The translations under genes were made by a program, and so were the position numbers. Under the pieces are notes generated by a model. The model searched no databases. It worked only from the letters and a program-made list of their open reading frames with translations, and was not told where the DNA came from. From assembly GCF_026340675.1 (NCBI RefSeq), contig NZ_JAPEOX010000001.1, positions 2,790,001 through 2,854,000 on the forward strand: a stretch of DNA of 64,000 nt, in the 5' to 3' direction. This document shows, piece after piece, positions 1-8,444 of the stretch (within the stretch, counting starts at the first letter, position 1; every line of letters begins with the position of its first letter). This DNA comes from Streptomyces sp. NBC_01264 (lineage in GTDB: Bacteria; Actinomycetota; Actinomycetes; Streptomycetales; Streptomycetaceae).

Positions 1-213
1 GAGCACGCCGACCACGCTCACGGTGTTCCCGCACACGTTCACCGGGGCGTGCACCGGCAGTTGCAGCAGATTCCCCGACAGCACCCCCGGCGAGCGGACG
101 GCCTGTCCGCCCGCCTCCGCGTCGGCGTAGGCGAAGCCACTCGCACCCGCGGCCGCGAGTCCACCTCCCGCAACCACCGCCGCGATCAAGCCATTCCGAC
201 GACTGTGACGCAT
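1..213 (-). CDS. Chaplin (partial, C-terminus outside window)
   Basis: Starts at the ATG at 211-213 and leaves the window after 71 codons. It has a signal peptide (basic RHSRR start, Ala/Gly-rich hydrophobic core, likely cleavage after AYA near residue 30). The mature part opens a chaplin domain: GNLLQLPVHAPVNVCGNTV followed by SVVGVL, with the first of the usual two conserved cysteines visible. Chaplins are secreted amphipathic proteins that assemble into amyloid-like fibrils on aerial hyphae and spores and lower surface tension; this is family knowledge. An AGGAAA Shine-Dalgarno precedes the start. Whether this is a short chaplin (one domain) or a long one (two domains plus sortase signal) cannot be told from the visible part. 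It is divergent from the HAD-like gene at 341. Confidence 0.88.
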   Translation of the reverse strand, partial: MRHSRRNGLIAAVVAGGGLAAAGASGFAYADAEAGGQAVRSPGVLSGNLLQLPVHAPVNVCGNTVSVVGVL

Positions 214-340
214 CAGATTTCCTGCCTTCCGGAAGGGTCCACGGGTCTTGCACCCGTACCGGAAACAACGCCATAACCCCATTCGGGTTATAGCGCCGGT
301 AAGCATTTCACTCCATCGTGTACTGGGTAGTCCCTACTTC

Positions 341-886
341 ATGACTCGCCCGCTGCTCCTCCTCGACGTGGACGGCCCCCTCAACCCGTTCCGGTCCCGC
401 TTCGCGGGTCTGCGCGGATACACCAGCCACCGGATGCGTCCGAGCATCTGGCTGTCCTACCGCGCACCGGAATCCCGCAGTGCCCGGCGCGGGTTGCGGG
501 TGCGCCTGCACCCGGCCCACGGCGCCCGGCTGCTGGCGCTGCCCTACGAGATCGCCTGGGCCACCGCCTGGACGCACGAGGCCAACACGCTGATCTCCCC
601 GCGCATCGGACTACCCGCTGATCTTCCCGTCATCGAATGGCCGGAACTCTTCACCCGCGACCCCGACGGCCTCTTCTGGAAGACCCGCCCCCTCCTGGAA
701 TGGGCCGCCGGCCGCCCCTTCGCCTGGGTCGACGACCTGATCACGCCCCTGGACCGCGCCTGGGTCGCCGCCCACCACCCGGCCCCGGCCCTGCTCCTGC
801 GCATCCACCCCCGCCACGGCCTGCGTCCGCAGGACTTCACCACCCTCGAACGGTGGGCGGCCGGGCTCAGCCCAGCAGAGCCGTGA
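341..886 (+). CDS. HAD-like hydrolase domain protein
   Basis: 181 residues from the ATG at 341; an upstream start at 248 would add unrelated residues, so the later ATG beginning MTRPLLLLDVDGPLNP is preferred. DVDGPLNP is a HAD motif I variant (D-x-D-G), WATAW sits where motif II is expected, and WVDD near residue 127 provides the acidic motif IV pair, so the active-site set looks complete although the protein lacks a large cap. It resembles the small HAD domains found attached to RNA-repair proteins or standing alone in actinomycetes; the substrate is unknown. Its 3' end overlaps the convergent SWIM gene by 20 bp (867-886). Confidence 0.75.
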   Translation: MTRPLLLLDVDGPLNPFRSRFAGLRGYTSHRMRPSIWLSYRAPESRSARRGLRVRLHPAHGARLLALPYEIAWATAWTHEANTLISPRIGLPADLPVIEWPELFTRDPDGLFWKTRPLLEWAAGRPFAWVDDLITPLDRAWVAAHHPAPALLLRIHPRHGLRPQDFTTLERWAAGLSPAEP

Positions 887-2075
887 CCGGGTCCGGGGAG
901 GGGCGGTGGCCCGTGGGCCACCAGTCGTCGTCGCCCTGGCGGTTCTCGTAGGAGTACCAGAGGCCGTCCCGGCCGAGCCGGAGCTGGCGGGAGGAACCCG
1001 TGAGCCGGTTGCGGTCCGGGCGGAACGAGCCCCGGCCGGTGGCGAGGAGGGCGGGGCGGGCCCGGTCGAAGGGGCCGGCCGGCGGATCCCAGGGCTCTTC
1101 GAGGGCGAGCAGGGCGGGCAGACCGCCCTGCCGCCAGGCGGCAGCCCCCCGGGCCAGGTCGGTCGTGCTGCGTCCCGTGGCGCGGGCCAGGTCCCGGTAG
1201 AGGGCGCGGGCGGCGCCGGTGAGCCCGGCCGTGGGATGGGCCGAGGCGAGGCGGACGGCGTCCTGCCAGCGGCTCAGCCCGGCCATCGGATCCTCGCCGG
1301 TGCGCAGCAGCGCCAGGGCGCGGGCGGCCGCGTCCGCGGCGAGCTGGTCCAGGGCGAGCGGGTCCGGGGCCGCCGGGTCGGCCGGGTACGCGGGCGGCAT
1401 CCCGGCGGCGGACGGCGCCGGCAGGGGAGTGGGCAGCGGCGGCAGGACGGTGCGGACGAGCGCGGCGCGGGCCGGGACACCGGGGAAGTCCGGTGCCCCG
1501 TCGGGCTGTTCGCGCGCGGCGTGGGCGGCGTTGCGCCGGGTGAGCTCCTCCAGCAGCTCCCGCTCACCGCGGCCGCGCAGCAGGAGCAGGACGAAGGGGT
1601 CGGTGTCCAGGAGCCGGGCCGCGCGATAGCACAGGGCCGCGGCGTGCTTGCAGGGCGGACGGGCCACGTCCGGGCAGGAGCAGCGCGGTACGAGCTCTCC
1701 GGCACCGGGCAGGACCGACTCGGAGAGGGACTCCGGCACCTCGCGCTCCAGCAGCGCGGCGAGCGCCGTCGGATCGGCCACGACCGATTCCAGCAGCTCG
1801 CTCCACTCGGCGTCCGAGAAGGCCGGCAGCGACAGTTCGGTGCGGTACGGCCGCGGCCGGCTGCCCCGTACGTAGGCCACGATCCGGCCCGGGGTGATGG
1901 TGACGGCGTCGACGTGCCCCTCGGCGGCGTACGTCCTGCCCCGGGTCAGACGGGCGTCGTCGCGGGCCACCGCCTCCAGGGCGGACACCCAGGCCCGGCC
2001 CCACCAGCTGACGGCCTCCACGCCCGGCGGCACGGTCTCGAAGGTGCGGCGGCGGTCGTCGCGCGCGGTGATCAT
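867..2075 (-). CDS. SWIM zinc-finger protein, partner of SNF2 helicase
   Basis: 402 residues from an ATG at 2073-2075 that overlaps the stop of the upstream SNF2 gene (ATGA), which fixes the start. The SWIM finger is C132-x-C134 ... C142-x-H144 (RCSCPDVARPPCKH), a zinc-binding module thought to bind DNA or protein. The N-terminal part contains a WWG-x-AWV segment typical of this actinobacterial family; the rest is Ala/Pro/Leu-rich with no recognised catalytic motif. SWIM proteins are commonly encoded beside SNF2/RapA-type helicases, and the 4-nt coupling here suggests stoichiometric production and joint action on DNA. The exact process (repair, transcription-complex recycling) is not known. 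Confidence 0.85.
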   Translation of the reverse strand: MITARDDRRRTFETVPPGVEAVSWWGRAWVSALEAVARDDARLTRGRTYAAEGHVDAVTITPGRIVAYVRGSRPRPYRTELSLPAFSDAEWSELLESVVADPTALAALLEREVPESLSESVLPGAGELVPRCSCPDVARPPCKHAAALCYRAARLLDTDPFVLLLLRGRGERELLEELTRRNAAHAAREQPDGAPDFPGVPARAALVRTVLPPLPTPLPAPSAAGMPPAYPADPAAPDPLALDQLAADAAARALALLRTGEDPMAGLSRWQDAVRLASAHPTAGLTGAARALYRDLARATGRSTTDLARGAAAWRQGGLPALLALEEPWDPPAGPFDRARPALLATGRGSFRPDRNRLTGSSRQLRLGRDGLWYSYENRQGDDDWWPTGHRPSPDPVTALLG

Positions 2076-4999
2076 ACGGGCCTGCGCAGGGAGACGAGGT
2101 CGGCCAGCTCGCGGTCCGTGAGCTCGGTCAGCGCCGTCTCGCCGGAGCCGAGTACGGCATCGGCCAGCGCCCGCTTGGCCTCCAGCATTTCGGCGATGCG
2201 GTCCTCGACGGTGCCTTCGGCGATGATCCGGTGGACCTGGACGGGCTGGGTCTGGCCGATGCGGTAGGCGCGGTCGGTGGCCTGTTCCTCGACGGCCGGG
2301 TTCCACCAGCGGTCGTAGTGGATGACGTGCCCGGCGCGGGTGAGGTTGAGGCCGGTGCCGGCCGCCTTGAGGGAGAGCAGGAAGACGGGCACCTCGCCCG
2401 CCTGGAAGCGGTCCACGAGCTCCTCGCGGCGCGGAACGGGCGTGCCCCCGTGCAGCAGTTGGTGGGAGATGCCGCGCGCGGTCAGATGGCGCTCGATGAG
2501 CCGGGCCATCGTCACGTACTGCGTGAAGACCAGCACCGAGCCGCCCTCGGCCAGGATCGTGTCGAGCAGCTCGTCGAGGAGGGCCAGCTTCCCGGACCGG
2601 TTCGCGATCCGGGGCTCCACTTCCTTCAAGCTGTGCTCTTTCAAGCCGTGCTCTTTCAAGCTGTGCTCTTTCAAATACTGGGCGGGGTGGTTGCAGATCT
2701 GCTTGAGCGAGGCGAGCAGCTTCATGATCATGCCGCGCCGCTCGATGCCCTCGCTCGCGCCGATCACGGCCATCGCCTCGTCGACGGCCGCCTGGTAGAG
2801 GGAGGCCTGCTCGCGAGTGAGGGACACGGGGTGGTCGGTCTCCGTCTTCGGCGGCAGCTCGGGCGCGATCCCGGGATCGGACTTCTTGCGCCGCAGCAGG
2901 AACGGCCGGACCAGCGCGGCCAGTCGGGCGACCGCCGCCTCGTTGCCCCCGTCCTCCTCCGTCTGGTGCTCCACGGGCCGGGCGTGCCGGGCCCGGAACG
3001 CGGTGAGCGGGCCGAGCAGTCCGGGCGTGGTCCAGTCGAGGAGCGCCCACAGCTCGGAGAGGTTGTTCTCCACCGGGGTGCCGGTCAGCGCCACCCGGGC
3101 GGGCGCCGGGATCGTGCGCAGCGCCTTGGCGGTCGCCGAGTGCGGATTCTTGACGTGCTGGGCCTCGTCCGCGACGACCATGCCCCAGGGCTGTTCGGCC
3201 AGCCGGGCCGCTCCCGCGCGCATGGTTCCGTAGGTGGTGAGGACGAATCCCCCGGCGGGCTGGTCCGTCAGTCCCTCAAGGCTGCGGCCGGCTCCGTGGA
3301 AACGGCGCACCGGCGTGCCGGGGGCGAACTTCTCGATCTCCCGCTGCCAGTTGCCCAGCAGCGAGGCCGGGCAGACCACCAGCGTCGGCTCGGGACGGTC
3401 GCGGTGCAGGTGCAGCGCGATCAGGGTGACGGTCTTGCCCAGGCCCATGTCGTCGGCGAGGCAGCCGCCGAGTCCGAGCGAGGTCATCAGGTCCAGCCAG
3501 GCCAGCCCGCGGGCCTGGTAGTCGCGCAGGGTGGCCTTGAGCCCGGCCGGCTGGGGCAGCGGGGCCAGTTCCCCGGTCAGCCGGTCCCGCAGGGCGGCCA
3601 GCGCCCCCACGGGCACCGCGGGCACCGGTTCCCCCTCGACCTCGGCCGTCCCCGTCAGTACGGCCGCCAGCGCTTCCACCGGATCCAGAAGACCCAGCTC
3701 CCGCTTGCGTGCCTTGCGCACCAGCTCCGGATCGACCCGCACCCACTGGTCGCGCAGCCGCACCACGGGCCGGTGGGCCTGCGCGAGCGCGTCCATCTCC
3801 CCCGGGGTGAGCCGGTCCCCGCCGAGCGCCAGCTCCCAGGAGAAGGCGAAGAGGTGCTCGGCGTCGAAGAACGCGGTGCCGTCGGTGGCGGAACCGGGCG
3901 CGGTGGACCGTACGACCGCGGTCGCGGACAGCGTACGAGCCAGCTCGCGCGGCCAGTGGACCAGGACTCCGGCCTCCGCCAGCCGGGTCGCGGCGCGGCC
4001 CAGCAGATCCTCGAGCTCGGGGTCCGAAAGGGCCAGGACATCGGGAACCGGCTGGTCCAGCAGCCGCAGCAGCGGCGGCCAGACCCGGGCCGCCCGGCGC
4101 AGCGCGAGGACGGCGTCGATCCGGGCGCGGGGTCCGAAGCCGGCCGCGGCGGCGCCCGCCCAGAGCATCGCGGCGTCCGTGACCAGGGTCGGGTCGGCGA
4201 GGCTGTGCACCTGGACGACGGCGGCTCCGGCGCGGCGGACGTCCTCCCCCGGCTTCGCCCCGCTCTCCGCCTCGTCGAAGAGGCGGAAGGAGGACAGGTC
4301 GAGGCGCAGCGAGATCCCGACTCCGGTGTCCGCGCCCGAGGCGACCTGCGCGGCCCAGTCCCGCATCCCCGGGACCCGCTGCGGCTCGCGGGCCGCGAAG
4401 GGACGGCCCGCGGCGAAGGCGGCGGCCGGGGTCCGGGGCAGGCTGTCGGCGACGGCGTCGAGGAACGCCCTGACCAGCGCCTCCGGTTCGGGCAGCTGGA
4501 GCGGACGGCGTCCGGCGAGCGGGGTGGCGTACCCCTCGTGGGGCAGGGCGGCGGCGACCGCGCGCAGATGCGCGATGTCCTCGGCGTCCAGGGGCCCGGC
4601 CCGCCAGGCGTCGACCCCCTCGGGGGTCAGCCCGGGCAGCAGTCGGCCCCGTGCGATGAGGGACAGCGCCTGGACCGCGGCGGTCCCCCAGGCGCGGGTC
4701 GCGGGATGCGCGAAGGGCCCACGGGCAGCGCGCACCAGCACGGGCAGGGCGGCGGTGACCGTCAGCGTGACGGCGGGCACCGTGCGGGTACGGACGCCCT
4801 CGCCGTGGGGACGCACCACCTGGAGCGTGGCCGGGTCACCCTCGGCCGGCAACGGGTCCCCCTCGGGCGCCCAGAACGCGATGCGGCTCTTGCGGGGCAC
4901 GGCGGCGGGCAGGAACACGGCGGCGTGCCGCGACAGCGCGGACCCGGCGTCGGCGCCGGCCGGCTGCCCCGGCGCGCGCGACGTCGTCGGCATGCCCAT
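2072..4999 (-). CDS. SNF2/RapA-type DEAD/DEAH helicase
   Basis: 975 residues. The C-terminal half is a full SNF2 ATPase: motif I LADDMGLGKT (about residue 518), motif II VVADEAQH (about 608), motif III LTGTPVENN, and in the second RecA lobe SLKAAGTGLNLTRAGHV, WWNPAVEEQATDRAYRIGQ. The N-terminal 480 residues are the actinobacterial SNF2_N-associated region without catalytic motifs. Such proteins translocate on double-stranded DNA; the cellular role in Streptomyces is not established. A repeat of LKEH(S/G) units (about residues 775-792) interrupts the link between the two RecA lobes and is unusual. ATGs at 4997-4999 and 4991-4993 are both possible starts. The stop is coupled to the SWIM gene. 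Confidence 0.92.
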   Translation of the reverse strand: MGMPTTSRAPGQPAGADAGSALSRHAAVFLPAAVPRKSRIAFWAPEGDPLPAEGDPATLQVVRPHGEGVRTRTVPAVTLTVTAALPVLVRAARGPFAHPATRAWGTAAVQALSLIARGRLLPGLTPEGVDAWRAGPLDAEDIAHLRAVAAALPHEGYATPLAGRRPLQLPEPEALVRAFLDAVADSLPRTPAAAFAAGRPFAAREPQRVPGMRDWAAQVASGADTGVGISLRLDLSSFRLFDEAESGAKPGEDVRRAGAAVVQVHSLADPTLVTDAAMLWAGAAAAGFGPRARIDAVLALRRAARVWPPLLRLLDQPVPDVLALSDPELEDLLGRAATRLAEAGVLVHWPRELARTLSATAVVRSTAPGSATDGTAFFDAEHLFAFSWELALGGDRLTPGEMDALAQAHRPVVRLRDQWVRVDPELVRKARKRELGLLDPVEALAAVLTGTAEVEGEPVPAVPVGALAALRDRLTGELAPLPQPAGLKATLRDYQARGLAWLDLMTSLGLGGCLADDMGLGKTVTLIALHLHRDRPEPTLVVCPASLLGNWQREIEKFAPGTPVRRFHGAGRSLEGLTDQPAGGFVLTTYGTMRAGAARLAEQPWGMVVADEAQHVKNPHSATAKALRTIPAPARVALTGTPVENNLSELWALLDWTTPGLLGPLTAFRARHARPVEHQTEEDGGNEAAVARLAALVRPFLLRRKKSDPGIAPELPPKTETDHPVSLTREQASLYQAAVDEAMAVIGASEGIERRGMIMKLLASLKQICNHPAQYLKEHSLKEHGLKEHSLKEVEPRIANRSGKLALLDELLDTILAEGGSVLVFTQYVTMARLIERHLTARGISHQLLHGGTPVPRREELVDRFQAGEVPVFLLSLKAAGTGLNLTRAGHVIHYDRWWNPAVEEQATDRAYRIGQTQPVQVHRIIAEGTVEDRIAEMLEAKRALADAVLGSGETALTELTDRELADLVSLRRPV
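2625..2675. repeat. 15-bp tandem repeat inside the SNF2 gene
   Basis: Three complete 15-bp units (consensus ttcaagctgtgctct) at 2625, 2640 and 2655 plus a partial fourth. The period is five codons, so the reading frame is kept and the protein gains the units LKEHS, LKEHG, LKEHS, LKE. Confidence 0.9.
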
Positions 5000-5470
5000 C
5001 CCGTTCCCGCCACCTTCACAGCCGCCGAATCCCCTCTGCCCCGAGTCTAGGCGGCCCCACTGACAATCCCGCTGAGCTGCACGTTTCCCGAGGCTCGGGA
5101 GCTCCGCGGCTCCGGCTGGGCGGTGGCCCGGCGGCGCGGTGGTCGGGTGCGGGTGGCCGGCCCTGCGGGGCGGAGTCCCCTACCCACACTTCCACCGTTC
5201 CCCGGGCGCTGCCCGGATCCCCTGGGGCTCCGCCCCCTACCCCGCTCCTCAAACGCCGGAGGGGCTGGGTGTATCCAGCCCCTCCGGCGTTTGAGGAGCG
5301 GGGTAGGGGGGGCTGGCCCCCGGCAACGGGTCCGGGCGGAGCCCGGGGAACGGGCGAAGGGCGGGTAGGGGACCTCGCCCCGCAGGGCCGAACCACCCGC
5401 ACCGGGACGGCGGTGGCGGCAGCCCCGCCCCGCCACCGGCGGTCGGAGTCCGGTGGCCCGGCGGAGCCGT
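5000..5470. other. Intergenic stretch holding a giant palindrome
   Basis: No gene is supported here. The stretch lies between the start of the SNF2 gene and the stop of the membrane-anchored regulator. Its centre is filled by the palindromic element described separately; the remainder (5000-5130 and 5411-5470) is GC-rich with no recognisable promoter. Confidence 0.7.
5159..5389. repeat. Large intergenic palindromic element
   Basis: The inner part is a perfect inverted repeat with 36-bp arms (5233-5268 and 5275-5310) around a 6-nt loop. Outer arms (5159-5220 against 5328-5389) are also complementary with few mismatches, so the whole is about 230 bp. The core motif AAACGCCGGAGGGGCTGG with flanking gctcc/ggagc is of a type I recall from many Streptomyces intergenic regions. 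Related copies lie at 44018-44193 (outer arms) and inside hrpB (32 bp identical). It lies downstream of a minus-strand SNF2 promoter region and upstream of no gene end on the plus strand, so a simple terminator role is uncertain. Confidence 0.9.
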
Positions 5471-6811
5471 TCAGCGGCTCCAGCGGCCCCGCTCGTGGGC
5501 ATAGCCGTAGACCGGACGGTCCGAGGAGACCGCGGAGACCCGCCACGGCCGCCCGCCCTCGTCGAGCCGCAGGGTGCCGGACCCCTTGGGTCCGCTCCAG
5601 CGAAGGTCCAGGTACCAGTCGCAGTCGCAGCCGGTGCTGCTCGCCACCACCCGCAGGACGGCCGGTTCCGCGGCCGAGACCCGGAGCGGGAAGGCGGGCG
5701 CCTCGATCTTCTCCCCCTCGTCGTTCCCGGCCACCGGCCGGGCCAGTGGGCGGGGCGCGTCCAGGTTGACCGTGAATCCGGCCGGGGTGAGCCCTCCCCC
5801 GCAGCCCTGCGACATCTGGTAGACGTTCCACGGCAGCGGGGCCCGTCGCCCGGCCACCCGTACCTCCAGGTCCTCCAGGACCACCGGGTCCGGCCCCGTC
5901 CCCAGCAGGGTCACCTCCACGATCTGCGTCCCCGCGTGGACGGCCCTGCGGCCCGCCGCCCACGCCGGGGCGTCCGCCTCCACCGGTGGCGGGGGCACCG
6001 CCGCGGGTGCGGTCTCGGCGAGGTAGGCATGGTCACAGCCCGCCGCCCACACGTGCGACCGTACGGCCGCCCGCAGGGGTGGGACCGCGGGCGAGGGGCC
6101 GCCCGTCGCCGAGGGCGGTCCGGTCGACGCTCCCGTCGCGCCGGTCGACGCACCCGCCGCCGGGCCGGTCCCCGACGGTGGTGGCGGCCCGGTCGCTCCC
6201 GGCTCCGTGGGCGCGGCCTCCGACGCCGGCGGCGCCGTGGCCGTCCCGCTCCCCGTGGCCCCCGCCGGACCCGCATCCGTACCCGAAACGGCCCCCGTCG
6301 GTCCCGCCTGCGGTGCCCGGCGGTCCGCACCCGCGGGCGGAAGCCATCCGACGCCCACGGCGAGGGCCACGACCGCGGCCGCAGCCACCCCGGCCAGCAA
6401 CAGGCTGCGGCGTCTGGGCCTACGCGCCACCGGTACCGGCACCGCCGCCGTCCCCGGCACTGCCGCCTCAGGAGGCGGATCCGCCTCCGCCCGCTCCCCC
6501 TCGCCCGCGGGCTCCGCCTCCACCACCACCACCGTGACCGCCCGCCGCCGCGCATCCGCCAGCAGCCAGGCCCGGTGCAGTTCCAGCAGATCCGCCGGCG
6601 TCGCCTCGCAGGCCCGCGCGAAGCGGTCGACCACCACGAACTCCGCGGGCAGCGCCTCACCGCTGCAGTACCTGTGCAGGGTCGACGTGCTCGTGTGGAG
6701 GACGCGTGCCAGAGCCCCGAAGCTCCGACCGCTGCGCTCCTTCAGTTCCCTCATCGACCGCGCGAACGCCTGCGCCTCGGCCGATCTCCCCGTCCCGGAG
6801 TTCCGTTCCAT
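5471..6811 (-). CDS. Membrane-anchored XRE-type HTH protein
   Basis: 446 residues from an ATG at 6809-6811. Residues 15-70 form a Cro/C1-type helix-turn-helix (SFGALARVLHTSTSTLHRYC), residues 75-90 a helical ELHRAWLLADARRR segment seen in Streptomyces XRE regulators, residues 136-157 a transmembrane helix after a basic RRPRRR stop, then a Pro/Gly/Thr/Ala-rich outside linker of about 90 residues and a C-terminal extracytoplasmic domain of about 170 residues with several cysteines (CDH, CGG, CDCDW). The architecture suggests a cytoplasmic DNA-binding or protein-binding head joined to an outside sensor. No target or partner is visible nearby. It is divergent from the secreted protein at 6983. 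Confidence 0.8.
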   Translation of the reverse strand: MERNSGTGRSAEAQAFARSMRELKERSGRSFGALARVLHTSTSTLHRYCSGEALPAEFVVVDRFARACEATPADLLELHRAWLLADARRRAVTVVVVEAEPAGEGERAEADPPPEAAVPGTAAVPVPVARRPRRRSLLLAGVAAAAVVALAVGVGWLPPAGADRRAPQAGPTGAVSGTDAGPAGATGSGTATAPPASEAAPTEPGATGPPPPSGTGPAAGASTGATGASTGPPSATGGPSPAVPPLRAAVRSHVWAAGCDHAYLAETAPAAVPPPPVEADAPAWAAGRRAVHAGTQIVEVTLLGTGPDPVVLEDLEVRVAGRRAPLPWNVYQMSQGCGGGLTPAGFTVNLDAPRPLARPVAGNDEGEKIEAPAFPLRVSAAEPAVLRVVASSTGCDCDWYLDLRWSGPKGSGTLRLDEGGRPWRVSAVSSDRPVYGYAHERGRWSR

Positions 6812-6982
6812 GTCAAGGATGTTCCCGCAGCTGAGGGTGCGTACGGCCGTTCCATTGTCCCGAGTTCGTCCCGAACCGTAGGCCCGGGCCCGGGCCGGGG
6901 TACAGCCTTCATCAGAAGCACCACCGCACCAACACGAGCCTCACGAACTCACGACCTCACGACCTCACGGGGAGAACCGACC

Positions 6983-7603
6983 ATGTTCCGACGCACCGCC
7001 CGGGCCACCGCCGTCCTCGCGGCCACCGCGGCCGCCGCCACCGCCCTCGTCCTCACCGCCTCCACCACCTCCTCGGCCGCCGTCACCGCGCCCGGGTTCC
7101 TGTCCGGCACCGACCTGCCCCCTCACCCCGGCTCCGCCTGGTACGCCGGGAAGGTCACCAAGGGGCTGCCCGAGTTCGCTCCGCTCTGCCTGGACGGCGT
7201 GCTCCCCGCCACCGGAAGCTGGCACCGCAACTTCAGCACCGAGTTCGACACGGGCGCGGTGCAGCTGTCCGTGCGTACGTCCTCCAGCGCCGCGGCCGTC
7301 AAGCTGGCGGCGGCCCTGGAGCGCAAGGTGGCGGCCTGCGCCGCCGACTGGCTGCGCGAGACCCCGGGCGGTACGGCCTCCTGGCAGGACTACGGGAAGG
7401 TCAGCGTCGAGGAGGGCGCGCACGTCTACGGGGTGCACACCTCCATCCCGGAGTCCGAGCCCGGCGTGCACCTGTACGGCATCGGGCGCGACGGCTCCAC
7501 CGTGACGGTCGTGCAGTGGGGGCAGATGGGCAACCTGAGCCACGCCCCCGTCCCGGCCTTCAAGAAGACGACCGTCAAGGCGGTGAACAAGCTCAACCCC
7601 TGA
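6983..7603 (+). CDS. Secreted protein of unknown function
   Basis: 206 residues. The ATG at 6983 is chosen because GGGGAGAA lies 7 nt upstream and because it opens a signal peptide: MFRRTAR, a long Ala/Thr/Val core to about residue 30, and an SSAA-type cleavage region. The mature protein is about 170 residues with a cysteine in LCLDG and another in ACAADW, which could form one disulfide. I recognise no catalytic motif. The leader carries three near-identical copies of cacgacct (6951-6970). The next gene follows by 75 bp on the same strand but need not be co-transcribed. Confidence 0.75.
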   Translation: MFRRTARATAVLAATAAAATALVLTASTTSSAAVTAPGFLSGTDLPPHPGSAWYAGKVTKGLPEFAPLCLDGVLPATGSWHRNFSTEFDTGAVQLSVRTSSSAAAVKLAAALERKVAACAADWLRETPGGTASWQDYGKVSVEEGAHVYGVHTSIPESEPGVHLYGIGRDGSTVTVVQWGQMGNLSHAPVPAFKKTTVKAVNKLNP

Positions 7604-7677
7604 CGCGTCACGCCCCCGGTGGGACCATGGAAGTGACGGAGAAGCCGGGGAGGGTGGGCAACGGCGTGGAGGCGGCG

Positions 7678-7941
7678 ATGGCCATGCGCACCGGAAACGA
7701 ACCGGTGACCGCCCGCAGTGCGCTGCGGCTGCGGTTCTGGCTGAGTCTGTGGGGGATGATCTGGTCCGGCGCCGGGGCGGCGGCGTTCGCGCTCGCCGCC
7801 CGGCCCGGATGGGCGGCGGCCTGCGCCGCCGTCACCGTCCTCGCGGCCGTGGACCTGGCCGTGGTGCTCCGCCGCATCCACCAGGGCCCGCACTACCAGC
7901 CGGGCCGCGACGTCCCGCCGTACGAGCCCCCTGGCCACTAG
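7678..7941 (+). CDS. Small DUF6343-like membrane protein
   Basis: 87 residues from the ATG at 7678, preceded by GGAGG with 5-nt spacing; the MRTGNEP start at 7684 is also possible, and the ATG at 7627 lacks a good ribosome site. MRTGNEPVTARSALRLR and the C-terminal GPHYQPGRDVPPYEP are the two conserved blocks of a small actinomycete family I know as DUF6343; between them are two transmembrane helices (about residues 20-38 and 44-60). Function unknown. It ends 36 bp before the convergent TPR gene. Confidence 0.75.
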   Translation: MAMRTGNEPVTARSALRLRFWLSLWGMIWSGAGAAAFALAARPGWAAACAAVTVLAAVDLAVVLRRIHQGPHYQPGRDVPPYEPPGH

Positions 7942-7977
7942 ACGTCCGGCCCCCGGCTGCCCGCCCCGGTCATCCGG

Positions 7978-8373
7978 CTACTTCTCGAAGCGGGCCGCCG
8001 CCAGGTAGTCCGGCTGGGGGTCGAGGGCAGCCGCGAGGCGGAAGTGCTTGCGGGCCTGCTCCGGCCGGCCCGCGCGCTCGTGGGTCCGGGCCAGTGCGAA
8101 GTGGGCGAACGCGTTGTCCGGCTCCCGCTCCAGCACGATCTCGAACTCCAGCTCCGCCGGCCGCAATTGGGCGGCGGCGAAGAAGGCCCGGGCACGGAGC
8201 AGCCGGGCCGCCGTGTTCTCCGGGTGCGCGGCTATGACCGAGTCGAGCAGCTTCACCGCACCGCGCGGGTCGCGCGCGGCGAGGAGCTGCTCGGCGGCCC
8301 GGTAGTCGATGACGTGCGTCTCGGGCGACGAGGACCGAGGGGGCGGCGGGAGCTGCGGCGTGGTGTCGGACAC
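7978..8373 (-). CDS. TPR-repeat protein
   Basis: 131 residues from a GTG at 8371-8373 preceded by AAGGAA; longer readings upstream have no ribosome site. Three tetratricopeptide-like helical hairpins are visible (from about residues 25, 58 and 92: AAEQLLAARDPRGAVKLLDS, AAQLRPAELEFEIVLEREP, AGRPEQARKHFRLAAALDP). TPRs are protein-protein interaction scaffolds; no catalytic domain is present and the partner is unknown. Highly similar short TPR proteins are common in Streptomyces. Confidence 0.85.
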   Translation of the reverse strand: MSDTTPQLPPPPRSSSPETHVIDYRAAEQLLAARDPRGAVKLLDSVIAAHPENTAARLLRARAFFAAAQLRPAELEFEIVLEREPDNAFAHFALARTHERAGRPEQARKHFRLAAALDPQPDYLAAARFEK

Positions 8374-8444
8374 GGTCTGTTCCTTCCCTCTACAGGCGCC
8401 TTCAACGCCCCTCGCACCGCCCACTATTCCGTCAGCCTGTTCCG

